From: Pelagibius sp.
GTDB taxonomy: Bacteria; Pseudomonadota; Alphaproteobacteria; Kiloniellales; Kiloniellaceae
Length of the DNA: 64,000 nt
Direction: 5' to 3'
Assembly: GCA_028280305.1 (NCBI GenBank)
Contig: JANQMC010000034.1
Coordinates: 124,001 to 188,000, forward strand
The notes under the pieces are model-generated. The model searched no databases and was not told the origin of the DNA. It was given only the letters and a program-made list of their open reading frames with translations. Below are positions 30,936 through 39,035 of this stretch, piece by piece (within the stretch, counting starts at the first letter, position 1; the number at the start of each line of letters is the position of its first letter). Both the position numbers and the translations under genes were made by a program.

Positions 30936-33434
30936 TTGCGCTTTCCGGCCGCTTTCGCAGTTCTGTTCTTCTTCTCGGTTTGTCTGGGCCTGGGCGTACC
31001 GACGGCGGCCTTTGCCCAGACCACGACCAAGGCCGACACGTCGTCGGTGCTTGTCGATCAGTGGACCCGAACGCTCGATCTCATAGAGCAGGAACTGCGC
31101 CGTGCGGATACCACCGCAGAGAGCGCCCGCAGATTTCTCGACCTGACCGCACGGGTCCGTCGTGAAGCCACTGAGATCAGGAACCTGGCACAGGAAAAAG
31201 TCGATGGTATAGAGCGGCGCCTGGAGGTTCTCGGACCGGCCCCCGAGGGCGAGGAACTGGCCGAAGCCGAGGAAGTCGCGAGCCAGCGCCAAGCCCTTGA
31301 TGAGGAGCTGAAGGGGCTCAAAGCCCGCGTCGCGCAGGCGAATCTGGCCATTGTACGCGCCGACGAGCTGGACCGTCTGATCGGCTCCCTTTCTCAGAAG
31401 AAGCGCTTCGACGCCCTGTTCCAGGTTTATCCTTTCCCTTGGGCGCCGGACACATGGGTTCGTGGTGTTCCCGAATTCGTGGTGGTCATTCAGAAGATCG
31501 GCCGCTCGCCGGTGGTCTGGTGGCTGAGTCTGGAAAAACAAGAGCGCCAGAACGCGGTTCCCGCTCGCATTGCATTCATCCTCGGTCTGGCTCTGGTTAT
31601 CGGTTGGTTGCTGCGGCGCTGGCTGCTCAAACGCTATGACCGCGATCCCGCTCTTTCAGATCCGAGCTACGGCCGCCGGCTGATCGCCGCCATCGCCAAT
31701 GCGGTGGCACGCGGGATTATACCGGCGCTGGTTTTCGGCGGTCTGCTCTATCTCGCACTCTCCGGCAGGTCGTCGGACCACAGCCTGTTCTGGGCGCTGG
31801 TGCCGTTGTTTTTCGCGGTGATGGTGTTCTTCTCTCTGGCCTGGGCCTTGCCCTATGCAGTGCTTTCGCCGGACATGCCGCAGTGGCGCCTGCTGTCGGT
31901 TTCGCCGGACAATGCCCGCATACTGGGCCGCCGGTTTACGCTGCTGGCCGCCCTTCTCGCCGTCGGGATTTTCATGACCGAGGCGCACAGCCAGATCGGC
32001 GTGACGGACATCTACTTCTCGATGGCGACCATTGCGCTGAATACCCTGCCGGCGCTGGTGCTCATTGATACGGCCCGTCGCAGTCGCTGGCTCATGGCCG
32101 CGGAAAAGGCTGATGAAGAAGGGGCGCCGGCCCCCGAACCCAAGATGTTCATTCAATCAGGGTTCTGGCGCCTGGTGCGCCGCCTGGTGATGGCGCTGGC
32201 GGTGGCCAGCATTCTGGTGTCGCTGATCGGTTATGTGGACTTCGGTGACTTTCTGTTGACGAATTTGGTTCTCTCTGCGATCAGCCTGGGCGGTGTCGTC
32301 ATTCTGCGCGGCCTGGGGCGGGAGCTCATCGGTATCTCGCTGCGCTCCGGGTTCATGCGTGACAATCTGGAGATCCGCCATGTTGCCCGCAGACGGATCA
32401 AATTCTGGCTGCGCACCCTGCTGGACGCGGCCTTCGCCGTCGCCGGCGCATTCCTGATTGCCGCCATATGGCTGTCGCCCTTTGGTGAGTTTTGGGGCGA
32501 GGCGCGCCGGTTGCTCACCGGCTTTACCATCGGCGGCGTGACCATCGCCTTCACCGATGTGCTGGCGGCCATCATCGTCTTCGCCGTGATCCTGCTCGTC
32601 ACCCGGCTCAGCCAACGTTTTTTGCGGACCAAGGTGCTGCCGGAAACCGGATTTGATTCCGGTGTTCAGCACTCCCTTTCCGCCGGCTTTGGCTACGTCG
32701 GTATCATCCTCGCCGCAGTCTTCGGTATTTCCGCGCTGGGTATCGATCTTTCAAACATTGCGCTTATCGCCGGTGCGCTCTCCGTGGGTATCGGGTTTGG
32801 CCTGCAGACCATCGTCAGCAACTTCGTCTCCGGCATCATCCTTCTGATCGAGCGTCCGATCAAAGTGGGGGATTGGGTGATCGTGGGAGCGAACGAAGGC
32901 TTCGTAAAACAGATAACCGTGCGTTCCACAGAGCTGCAGACCTTCCAGAGGGCGTCGGTCATCATTCCGAATTCGGACTTCATCTCGACGGCTGTGGTCA
33001 ACTGGACCCACAAAGATCACTACGGCCGCATCGAAGTAGCGGTCGGCGTCGCCTACGGGTCCGATGTCGAGAAGGTGAGGGAGATCCTGCTCGGCTGCGC
33101 AGGGCGTCACGAGAGGGTGCTCACGTCACCTGAACCTTTTGTCGTGTTCATGGATTTCGGCGCAAGCAGTCTGGATTTCGAACTGCGCTGCTTCACCAAC
33201 GAAGTCAGCTATCGCATTATCATCGCCAGCGACCTGCGCTTTGAGATCGATCGTTTGTTCCGCGAAGCCGGGATCGAGATTCCCTTCCCGCAGCGGGTCG
33301 TGCATTTCGCCGACCCCTCGCCCAACGAATCCACGCCCAACGAATCTAGGCCCGACGAATCCCGGGCCGGCGGGTCTTCGCCCTCGCCTGATCCGAACAA
33401 GCCGAAGCCCCCTTTGCCACCCCCCGGCGGCTGA
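30936..33434 (+). CDS. Large MscS-family mechanosensitive channel with N-terminal DUF3772-like domain
   Basis: The product is an 832-residue inner-membrane channel that should open under membrane tension. TTG 30936 is the best start: a GAGGTGA ribosome-binding site sits five bases upstream and it leaves an ordinary signal peptide (cleavage after AAFA, near residue 28). The frame is open from 30843. The periplasmic N-terminal region is coiled-coil rich and DUF3772-like, several helices follow, and the pore-lining helix with GISALGIDLSNIALIAGALSVGIGFGLQ leads into the beta domain IERPIKVGDWVIVG at about 638. The C-terminus carries 5-residue repeats. The layout resembles MscK and other large MscS proteins. 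Confidence 0.9.
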   Translation: MRFPAAFAVLFFFSVCLGLGVPTAAFAQTTTKADTSSVLVDQWTRTLDLIEQELRRADTTAESARRFLDLTARVRREATEIRNLAQEKVDGIERRLEVLGPAPEGEELAEAEEVASQRQALDEELKGLKARVAQANLAIVRADELDRLIGSLSQKKRFDALFQVYPFPWAPDTWVRGVPEFVVVIQKIGRSPVVWWLSLEKQERQNAVPARIAFILGLALVIGWLLRRWLLKRYDRDPALSDPSYGRRLIAAIANAVARGIIPALVFGGLLYLALSGRSSDHSLFWALVPLFFAVMVFFSLAWALPYAVLSPDMPQWRLLSVSPDNARILGRRFTLLAALLAVGIFMTEAHSQIGVTDIYFSMATIALNTLPALVLIDTARRSRWLMAAEKADEEGAPAPEPKMFIQSGFWRLVRRLVMALAVASILVSLIGYVDFGDFLLTNLVLSAISLGGVVILRGLGRELIGISLRSGFMRDNLEIRHVARRRIKFWLRTLLDAAFAVAGAFLIAAIWLSPFGEFWGEARRLLTGFTIGGVTIAFTDVLAAIIVFAVILLVTRLSQRFLRTKVLPETGFDSGVQHSLSAGFGYVGIILAAVFGISALGIDLSNIALIAGALSVGIGFGLQTIVSNFVSGIILLIERPIKVGDWVIVGANEGFVKQITVRSTELQTFQRASVIIPNSDFISTAVVNWTHKDHYGRIEVAVGVAYGSDVEKVREILLGCAGRHERVLTSPEPFVVFMDFGASSLDFELRCFTNEVSYRIIIASDLRFEIDRLFREAGIEIPFPQRVVHFADPSPNESTPNESRPDESRAGGSSPSPDPNKPKPPLPPPGG
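33321..33365 (+). repeat. Three 15-bp tandem repeats at the MscS C-terminus
   Basis: Three units begin at 33321, 33336 and 33351, each related to CCCAACGAATC plus four variable bases, and encode PNEST, PNESR and PDESR. A degenerate fourth unit follows. The repeated tail is disordered and lies after the conserved channel domain. Confidence 0.75.
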
Positions 33435-33548
33435 GATCGGTCGGTAGACATTTCCCGGGGTCGCACTATCCTCTCAACAGGGGCGGTTGCGTCAATTGCA
33501 GCCTGGTCGGAACGGTCGCTGTTGGCGACCCTTTGCCGAGGATCGGCA

Positions 33549-35207
33549 ATGGATGAAAACCAAGGGAATTCGCTGCTTGTACGGCTGAGACGCCGGCTTT
33601 CAGAGGGGGCGATAAGCCGGCGTTCCTTCTTGCGCGCGGCGACCTTGTTGGGCGTTGCGGCGCCGCTTGCTCACGACATGGCAGGTCTCTCCGGTGGCGA
33701 AGCCGCTGCCACGACAACCTCCGGTAAAGGTCCTGCAGGTGGACGGCTAAGCTTCGGCATGCGGATCCAGCCGATTGATTCCCCCCATGCCCTGAGCTGG
33801 CTGCAACCCGCCAATCTGGTCCAACAGGTTTGTCAGCCCTTGACCTGGACCGGCTTCGACAACGTGACCCGTCCCCATCTGTTGTCATCCTGGCGCGCCT
33901 CGCCGGACCTGCGCTCCTGGGATCTGTTCCTGCGCCAGGATGTCAACTGGCACAATGGCCGGCGCTTCACTGCCGACGATGTGATCTGGAATTTGCGCCA
34001 TCTGCTCGATCCCGCCACCGGATCTTCGACGCTGGGCCTGATGCAGTCTTATCTGCTGCAGGATAACCCGGCCTTGGTTTCCGATGGACCGGCTTTATGG
34101 GATGCCTCGGCCATTGAAAAGATCGATGACTTCCATGTCAGGCTTAATCTGAAGCGCCCGCAGGTCGCCGTACCGGAGCACCTTTTTCACTACACCAATG
34201 TGATGCTGGATCCGGAAGACGCCGGCCGCTTCGGCGTTGGGGCCAACGGCACCGGCCCATTTACGCTGCGGGAGTTTGCGGTCGGCGAAGGCGCCTTGTT
34301 GAGCGCGGTCGAGAAGGCGGACGGCAGCCGCGCGTGCATTGACGAACTTGCCTTTGTCGATCTCGGCGATGACCCGGCGGCGGCGACCGCGGCTCTCCTT
34401 TCCGGGCAGGTCGACGGTCTGGACCGCTGCGACTATTCGGTGGCCGAGAGTCTTGCGGCACACTCGGATTTCACCGTGCATCGCACAGCCACCTCGGCAA
34501 CCGCCATGCTGCAGATGAAGGTGAACCAGGCGCCCTTCGATGATGTCCGCGTGCGCCGGGCCATGCGTCTGGCGATTGATACGGCGGCGGTGACCGAGCT
34601 GGCCCTGCGGGGTTTCGGTTCACCGGCGGAACATCATCTCGTCTCTCCGGCGCACCCCGATTATGCCGCCCTGCCGGCTTTTGAGCCCGATCCCGATCAG
34701 GCCCGCCGCCTCTTGGCTGAAGCCGGCTATCCCAACGGTATCGATATAGAGATCACCTGCAAGAACTGGCCGGGCTGGGAGCTTGCTGCCGTGCAGGCCA
34801 TGGTCGAGCAATACCGCGAAGCGGACATCCGCGCGACCATCGACTTGATGCCGGCGGCCCGCTTCTGGGAGGTCTGGAACGAGGCGCCGCTGGCCTTCGT
34901 GGAGTGGGCGCCCCGGCCCTTGGGCTTCATGCTCCCAGGGCTCACGCTGCGCTCCAACGTGCCCTGGAACAGCACCGGCTTTTCCGATGCCGAGGTGGAT
35001 ACGCTGATTCTGGAGGCGGAGGCGATGTTGGATGTAGAGCGGCGGCGGGAGGTTCTACGCCGTCTCGAACAGCGTATTCAGGATATTGGTCCTATGGTCC
35101 AACCGTCCTGGCTCTCCGTGGTGACGGTGGTCTCCAAGAAGGTTAAGGGCTTCCGCCTGCACCCCACCACCCTGCTTTCTGCCGCCGACTATTCGGTCGT
35201 TAGTTAG
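33549..35207 (+). CDS. Tat-exported ABC peptide/nickel-type substrate-binding protein (SBP_bac_5)
   Basis: This 552-residue protein starts at ATG 33549. The N-terminus carries a twin-arginine signal (SRRSFLRA, arginines 24-25) followed by a hydrophobic stretch, so it is exported folded. The mature part is a DppA/OppA-type binding protein: TRPHLLSSWRASPDLRSWDLFLRQDVNWHNGRRFTADDVIWNL and later VRRAMRLAIDTAAV. Ligands of the family include peptides, nickel and sugars. No permease or ATPase genes are adjacent. The rhodanese gene follows on the same strand after 132 bases. Confidence 0.88.
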   Translation: MDENQGNSLLVRLRRRLSEGAISRRSFLRAATLLGVAAPLAHDMAGLSGGEAAATTTSGKGPAGGRLSFGMRIQPIDSPHALSWLQPANLVQQVCQPLTWTGFDNVTRPHLLSSWRASPDLRSWDLFLRQDVNWHNGRRFTADDVIWNLRHLLDPATGSSTLGLMQSYLLQDNPALVSDGPALWDASAIEKIDDFHVRLNLKRPQVAVPEHLFHYTNVMLDPEDAGRFGVGANGTGPFTLREFAVGEGALLSAVEKADGSRACIDELAFVDLGDDPAAATAALLSGQVDGLDRCDYSVAESLAAHSDFTVHRTATSATAMLQMKVNQAPFDDVRVRRAMRLAIDTAAVTELALRGFGSPAEHHLVSPAHPDYAALPAFEPDPDQARRLLAEAGYPNGIDIEITCKNWPGWELAAVQAMVEQYREADIRATIDLMPAARFWEVWNEAPLAFVEWAPRPLGFMLPGLTLRSNVPWNSTGFSDAEVDTLILEAEAMLDVERRREVLRRLEQRIQDIGPMVQPSWLSVVTVVSKKVKGFRLHPTTLLSAADYSVVS

Positions 35208-35339
35208 CAAAACACCAGAAAGGCTGTTGCGTCTGCCGCCGGGACGCCTAAACTCCGCTGCCCCGAAAGGGCCCGCAGGTGCTGCCGTGAGAGGAGGCTT
35301 TGCCTGTCGTGCCTATGATGCTGACTTGGGAGAGGCGAA

Positions 35340-35762
35340 ATGCAAGAAGGCTATGCTGGTGATCTGAGCCCTGCCGAGGCTTGGTCCTTGTTGAAGGAAG
35401 ACCCGAAGGCGGTTCTGGTCGACGTGCGTACGATGCCGGAGTGGAACTTCGTGGGTCTGCCGCGGCTCGACGGTCTGAGCAAGGAGACGATCTGCGTTTC
35501 CTGGCAGGTTTTCCCGGGCATGGACATGAATGCCGATTTCGCTGGAGAAGTCGCTGCCCGTGGCGTCGCCAAGGACCAGCCGGTGTTGCTGATCTGCCGC
35601 TCCGGTGCGCGGTCGCGCTCCGCCGCCATGGCGCTCACCGCTGCGGGCTTCGGGCCCTGTTACAATGTGGCTGAGGGTTTTGAGGGGGATCGGAACGGCG
35701 ATCTCCATCGTGGTTCCGTCGGGGGCTGGAAGGTCGCCGGCCTGCCCTGGGCCCAGGGCTAG
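35340..35762 (+). CDS. Rhodanese-like sulfurtransferase
   Basis: This 140-residue single-domain rhodanese has the active-site loop CRSGARS (Cys near residue 87) and the usual LVDVRTMPEWNFVGLP opening. It transfers sulfane sulfur to thiol acceptors. It stands 38 bases before metZ, whose enzyme needs sulfide, so a supply role is plausible. ATG 35340 follows GGGAGAGGCGAA, a good ribosome-binding site. The 132-base leader upstream contains a hairpin with a GAAA loop (35258-35278). Confidence 0.88.
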   Translation: MQEGYAGDLSPAEAWSLLKEDPKAVLVDVRTMPEWNFVGLPRLDGLSKETICVSWQVFPGMDMNADFAGEVAARGVAKDQPVLLICRSGARSRSAAMALTAAGFGPCYNVAEGFEGDRNGDLHRGSVGGWKVAGLPWAQG

Positions 35763-35800
35763 AACGAGACGATAGCCGCGCCGACTGCAAGAACAGGAAG

Positions 35801-37000
35801 ATGAAAGTGCCCAAGGATTCAAACACGACGCGGCGCTGGCGCCCGCAAACCGAACTGGTGCGCGGCGGTCAGTCCCGCAGTGGCTTCGATGAAACCAGTG
35901 AAGCGCTCTACCTGACCTCCGGCTATGTCTATGCCTCCGCCGAAGAGGCCGAGGCCGCCTTTAAGGGCGACAAGGATCGTTTCGTCTATTCCCGCTATGC
36001 CAATCCGACGGTGTCGATGTTCGAGGAGCGGCTGCGCCTGCTCGAAGGCGCGGAAGCCTGCCGCGCCACCGCCAGCGGCATGAGCGCCGTCTTCGCCGCC
36101 CTGCTCTGCCAGTTGAAGGCGGGCGACCGGGTGGTCGCCTCCCGCGCGCTGTTCGGCTCCTGCCACTACATCGTTGCCGAGATGTTGCCGCGCTACGGCA
36201 TCGAAACCCAGTTGGTCGACGGCACCGATCTGGATGCCTGGGAAGCGGCGTTGAAGCCGGGAGCCAATTGCGTATTTCTGGAGACTCCTTCCAATCCGAC
36301 CCTGGAGATCATCGACCTGAAAGCGGTGAGTGATCTGGCCCACGCCGCCGGCGCCACCGTGGTGGTCGATAACGTCTTTGCCACGCCGATGCTGCAGCGG
36401 CCGCTCGACTTCGGCGCCGACGTGGTGGTCTATTCTGCCACCAAGCACATTGACGGCCAGGGCCGCACCCTGGGCGGGGCGATCCTGTCCAGCCAGGCCT
36501 TCATCACCGATCATCTGCAGATGCTCTACCGCCACACCGGCCCTTCCATGAGCCCCTTCAATGCCTGGGTCATGCTGAAGGGCCTGGAGACGCTGGATCT
36601 GCGGGTCGAGCGCCACTGCGCCAATGCGCTGGCAGTGGCGCAGTTCCTGGAACAACAGTCCGGCGTCACCCGGGTGCTCTATCCCGGTCTCGACAGCCAT
36701 CCCCAGGCAGCCCTGGCCAAGACCCAGATGAAGGGCGGCAGCAGTCTGGTGGCCTTCGAGGTCGAGGGCGGCAAGGCCCGGGCTTTCCGCCTGTTGAACG
36801 CCCTGGAGGTGATCGACATCTCCAATAATCTGGGCGATTCCAAAAGCCTCGTCACCCATCCGGCGACCACGACCCACCAGCGCCTCTCGATCGAGGAACG
36901 TGCCGAACTGGGTATCGGCGATGGTCTGCTGCGGCTCTCGGTCGGCCTGGAAGATCCTGCCGACCTGATCGAGGATCTGGACTTGGCACTGAAGGCCTGA
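35801..37000 (+). CDS. metZ: O-succinylhomoserine sulfhydrylase
   Basis: This 399-residue PLP enzyme of the Cys/Met metabolism family makes homocysteine from O-succinylhomoserine and sulfide. The PLP Lys is in VVYSATKHIDGQGRTLGG, with RYANPTVSMFEERLRLLEGAE near the N-terminus and SLVTHPATTTHQRLS near the C-terminus. The DGQGR wording after the PLP Lys is typical of MetZ rather than cystathionine gamma-synthase. The gene starts 38 bases after the rhodanese gene and converges on the DapA-family gene. The first residues could start at either of two nearby codons, and 35801 has a GGAAG ribosome-binding site. Confidence 0.9.
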   Translation: MKVPKDSNTTRRWRPQTELVRGGQSRSGFDETSEALYLTSGYVYASAEEAEAAFKGDKDRFVYSRYANPTVSMFEERLRLLEGAEACRATASGMSAVFAALLCQLKAGDRVVASRALFGSCHYIVAEMLPRYGIETQLVDGTDLDAWEAALKPGANCVFLETPSNPTLEIIDLKAVSDLAHAAGATVVVDNVFATPMLQRPLDFGADVVVYSATKHIDGQGRTLGGAILSSQAFITDHLQMLYRHTGPSMSPFNAWVMLKGLETLDLRVERHCANALAVAQFLEQQSGVTRVLYPGLDSHPQAALAKTQMKGGSSLVAFEVEGGKARAFRLLNALEVIDISNNLGDSKSLVTHPATTTHQRLSIEERAELGIGDGLLRLSVGLEDPADLIEDLDLALKA

Positions 37001-37010
37001 AGACTCCGGT

Positions 37011-37922
37011 CTAGGCTGTTTTCGCCAGGGCGCGCTTTTCGATTGTCCGGTCGATCCGCTGTGCCAGGGCTTCGCTGATGCCGGTCATCGGCAAGCGCAG
37101 TTCCGGGCTGTCGATCAGACCCATACGCCAGAGCCAGTGTTTTACCGGCGCCGGGCTCGGTTCGGCAAAGAGCAACTCCGGTAAATGCGAAAGCCCGTAC
37201 CAGTCCGAGAGCGCGGCGGCCTGATTGCCGGCGCGCAGCTTGTTGCGAACATCGGCGAAGGCACGGGCTTCGATATGCGCGGACATGGTGATGCCGCCGT
37301 CGGCCCCCTGGGCCAGGGCGGTGTAGAAGAGGGCGTCCTCGCCGGTCAGGACCGCGAAGTCTTTCGGCCGGCGGCGCAGCAGGTCGAAGGACTGGGCGGG
37401 ATTGGCCGAGCAGTCCTTGAGCCCGACGATGTTGGAACATGCGGCCAAACGCAGCATGGCCGCGTTCTCCAGATTTACCCCCGTGCGATAGGGAATGTTG
37501 TAGATGAGGATCGGCCGTGCCGTCGCCCCGGCTAAGGCGGTAAAGTGCTGGAGCAGGCCTTCCTGACTCGGCCTGATGTAGGAGGGGCAGGCGATTAGGT
37601 AGCCGTCGAGGGGCCAGCCGTCCGTGCGCTGCAGCATTTGGGCGACTTTGCGGGTAGCATTGCCGGAGAGCCCGAGATAAACAGGCAGGCTCTTGCTCCT
37701 GTCACCAAGTTCTTCCGCGGTGATCGAAACGAGACGCTCCGTCTCCGATTCATCCAGGGCCAGGCCCTCCCCGGATGTCGCAGCCAGGATCAGGCCGTCG
37801 ATGGGCTCGGCCGCGTAGTGTCGCAGCAGTCGGCGCAGGGAAACCTCATCCAAGGCGCCGTCATTAAAGGGGGTTATCAGCGGCAGCCAGAGACCGCTCA
37901 GTCTCGCCGGATTGTTGTCCAT
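37011..37922 (-). CDS. DapA/N-acetylneuraminate lyase-family aldolase
   Basis: This 303-residue Schiff-base aldolase starts at 37922, where a GGAGAG ribosome-binding site lies nine bases upstream; the open frame continues to 38009 through a terminator hairpin. The Schiff-base Lys is in IVGLKDCSAN, the Tyr is in ILIYNIPYRTG, and a GEGLALDESE stretch lies near the N-terminus. It may be 4-hydroxy-tetrahydrodipicolinate synthase or a related sugar-acid aldolase; the position between metZ and unrelated genes does not decide. A leader terminator (37956-37987) suggests regulation by attenuation. Confidence 0.85.
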   Translation of the reverse strand: MDNNPARLSGLWLPLITPFNDGALDEVSLRRLLRHYAAEPIDGLILAATSGEGLALDESETERLVSITAEELGDRSKSLPVYLGLSGNATRKVAQMLQRTDGWPLDGYLIACPSYIRPSQEGLLQHFTALAGATARPILIYNIPYRTGVNLENAAMLRLAACSNIVGLKDCSANPAQSFDLLRRRPKDFAVLTGEDALFYTALAQGADGGITMSAHIEARAFADVRNKLRAGNQAAALSDWYGLSHLPELLFAEPSPAPVKHWLWRMGLIDSPELRLPMTGISEALAQRIDRTIEKRALAKTA

Positions 37923-37955
37923 GTTGTTTCTCTCCTTGCGGGCCGGAGACGGGAG

Positions 37956-37987
37956 CAACAAAAAACCCCGTCGAAACCGGCGGGGTT
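37956..37987 (-). terminator. Intrinsic terminator in the leader of the DapA-family gene
   Basis: Read on the minus strand, AACCCCG (37987-37981) pairs with CGGGGTT (37970-37964) across a 10-base loop and is followed by a run of six T. It stands about 40 bases before the start codon and after a 25-codon open frame (38013-38090). This is the geometry of an attenuator. Confidence 0.65.
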
Positions 37988-38172
37988 CAATCGGGTCGTT
38001 ATGGTCCACTTCCTAGAGCGCGCAACGAATCCCGGTCCCCGGTGAGGAGGACTTTTTCAGTTTGGCAGCGCTGCGGAAGACTTGGCTCATGGGCGGGTTA
38101 TTGCAGTTCTTGCGCGCAGCTGTCAAGGCGGCCACATCTTGCGGCTTCCCGGATTGCCCGGATGAAACGCCA

Positions 38173-38206
38173 GGGATTGATTCCATCAAACCCGGATCTG
38201 CTCTAG
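38173..38206. repeat. Dispersed intergenic palindromic repeat, copy 1 (half element)
   Basis: The segment holds a near-perfect hairpin (GGGATTGAT, three bases, ATCAAACCC) followed by CGGATCTGCTCTAG. The same wording, sometimes reverse complemented, occurs at 43061, 51749 and 63728. The right end is CTAG. It lies upstream of the gene at 38245. Confidence 0.7.
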
Positions 38207-38244
38207 GCTCGCGAACGGATTTCATCGTCGGGGTACGGTAAGAT

Positions 38245-39015
38245 ATGAGAATGACGCTCGATGCGGATCGCATCATTGCGACGGTGGATACACTGGCTCA
38301 GCGGATCGGTGAGCGCTTTCCAGAATCGGGACTGCGCCGGGTGGCCGAGGACTTCACGCAGGTGGCGCGCGAGATGCGCGGCGACGCCCTGGCGCTGGGG
38401 CGGCCCAACTGGCGCCTCCGCCTGATCACTCTTGGGATTCTGGCGGCAGGCCTTGCTCTTTTCGCGATGGTTTTCAAAGAGCTTCATTTCAGCTCCCCGG
38501 TAACCGAGGCCACCACCTTGGTGCAGATCATCGAGCCGGCGGCCAACATTGCCATTATTGTTGCGCTTGGTATCGCCTTCATCGTCAGTCTGGAATCACG
38601 CTGGAAAAGAAAGCGGGCCCTGGTCTCGCTGCATTCGCTGCGCTCGATGATCCATGTGATCGACATGCATCAGCTGACCAAGAACCCCAGCGTGCTGCTG
38701 GATACCATAGAGCCGACCGCGAGCTCCCCCAAGCGCGTGATGGGCCGCCAGGAAATCGAACGCTATCTCGACTACTGTTCGGAGATGCTGTCGCTCTCCG
38801 GCAAGATCGCCGCCCTCTATACCCAGAGTGTCCAGGACTCCGTGGTCATCGATACGGTGAACGAGTTGGAGGAACTCTCCACCAACCTTTCCCGCAAGAT
38901 CTGGCAGAAAATCATGATCCTCGATCTGTCGCTGCAGGAGAGCATCACGGCAGAGGCGCGACAGTCGCCTTCGGCGGACAAAAAACCGGGCATCGATCCG
39001 GCATCGCCCGACTGA
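38245..39015 (+). CDS. Membrane protein of unknown function
   Basis: This 256-residue protein has a soluble N-terminal helix region, two transmembrane helices at about residues 59-77 and 98-116, and a cytoplasmic C-terminal half of about 130 residues that is strongly helical (LHSLRSMIHVIDMHQLTKNPSVLLDT, then YLDYCSEMLSLSGKIAALYTQSVQDS). I do not recognise a named family. The pattern is conserved-looking rather than random. It converges on the MetE-like gene. ATG 38245 or the in-frame ATG at 38251 could be the start. Confidence 0.75.
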   Translation: MRMTLDADRIIATVDTLAQRIGERFPESGLRRVAEDFTQVAREMRGDALALGRPNWRLRLITLGILAAGLALFAMVFKELHFSSPVTEATTLVQIIEPAANIAIIVALGIAFIVSLESRWKRKRALVSLHSLRSMIHVIDMHQLTKNPSVLLDTIEPTASSPKRVMGRQEIERYLDYCSEMLSLSGKIAALYTQSVQDSVVIDTVNELEELSTNLSRKIWQKIMILDLSLQESITAEARQSPSADKKPGIDPASPD

Positions 39016-39035
39016 TGAGCCCGTTGTCTGCGGCG

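Noticed and set aside
33466-33888. A minus-strand open frame at the start of the Tat-exported binding protein gene
   Set aside because: It covers the signal peptide region of a recognised protein and has no supporting features.
35208-35339. A SAM-II or SAH riboswitch before the rhodanese-metZ genes
   Set aside because: These switches often precede metZ in alphaproteobacteria, but I could not match their conserved cores to this leader; only generic hairpins are visible.
38013-38040. A tRNA T-arm-like stretch (CGAATCCCGG)
   Set aside because: No acceptor, D or anticodon arms can be built around it; no tRNA is visible anywhere in the window.
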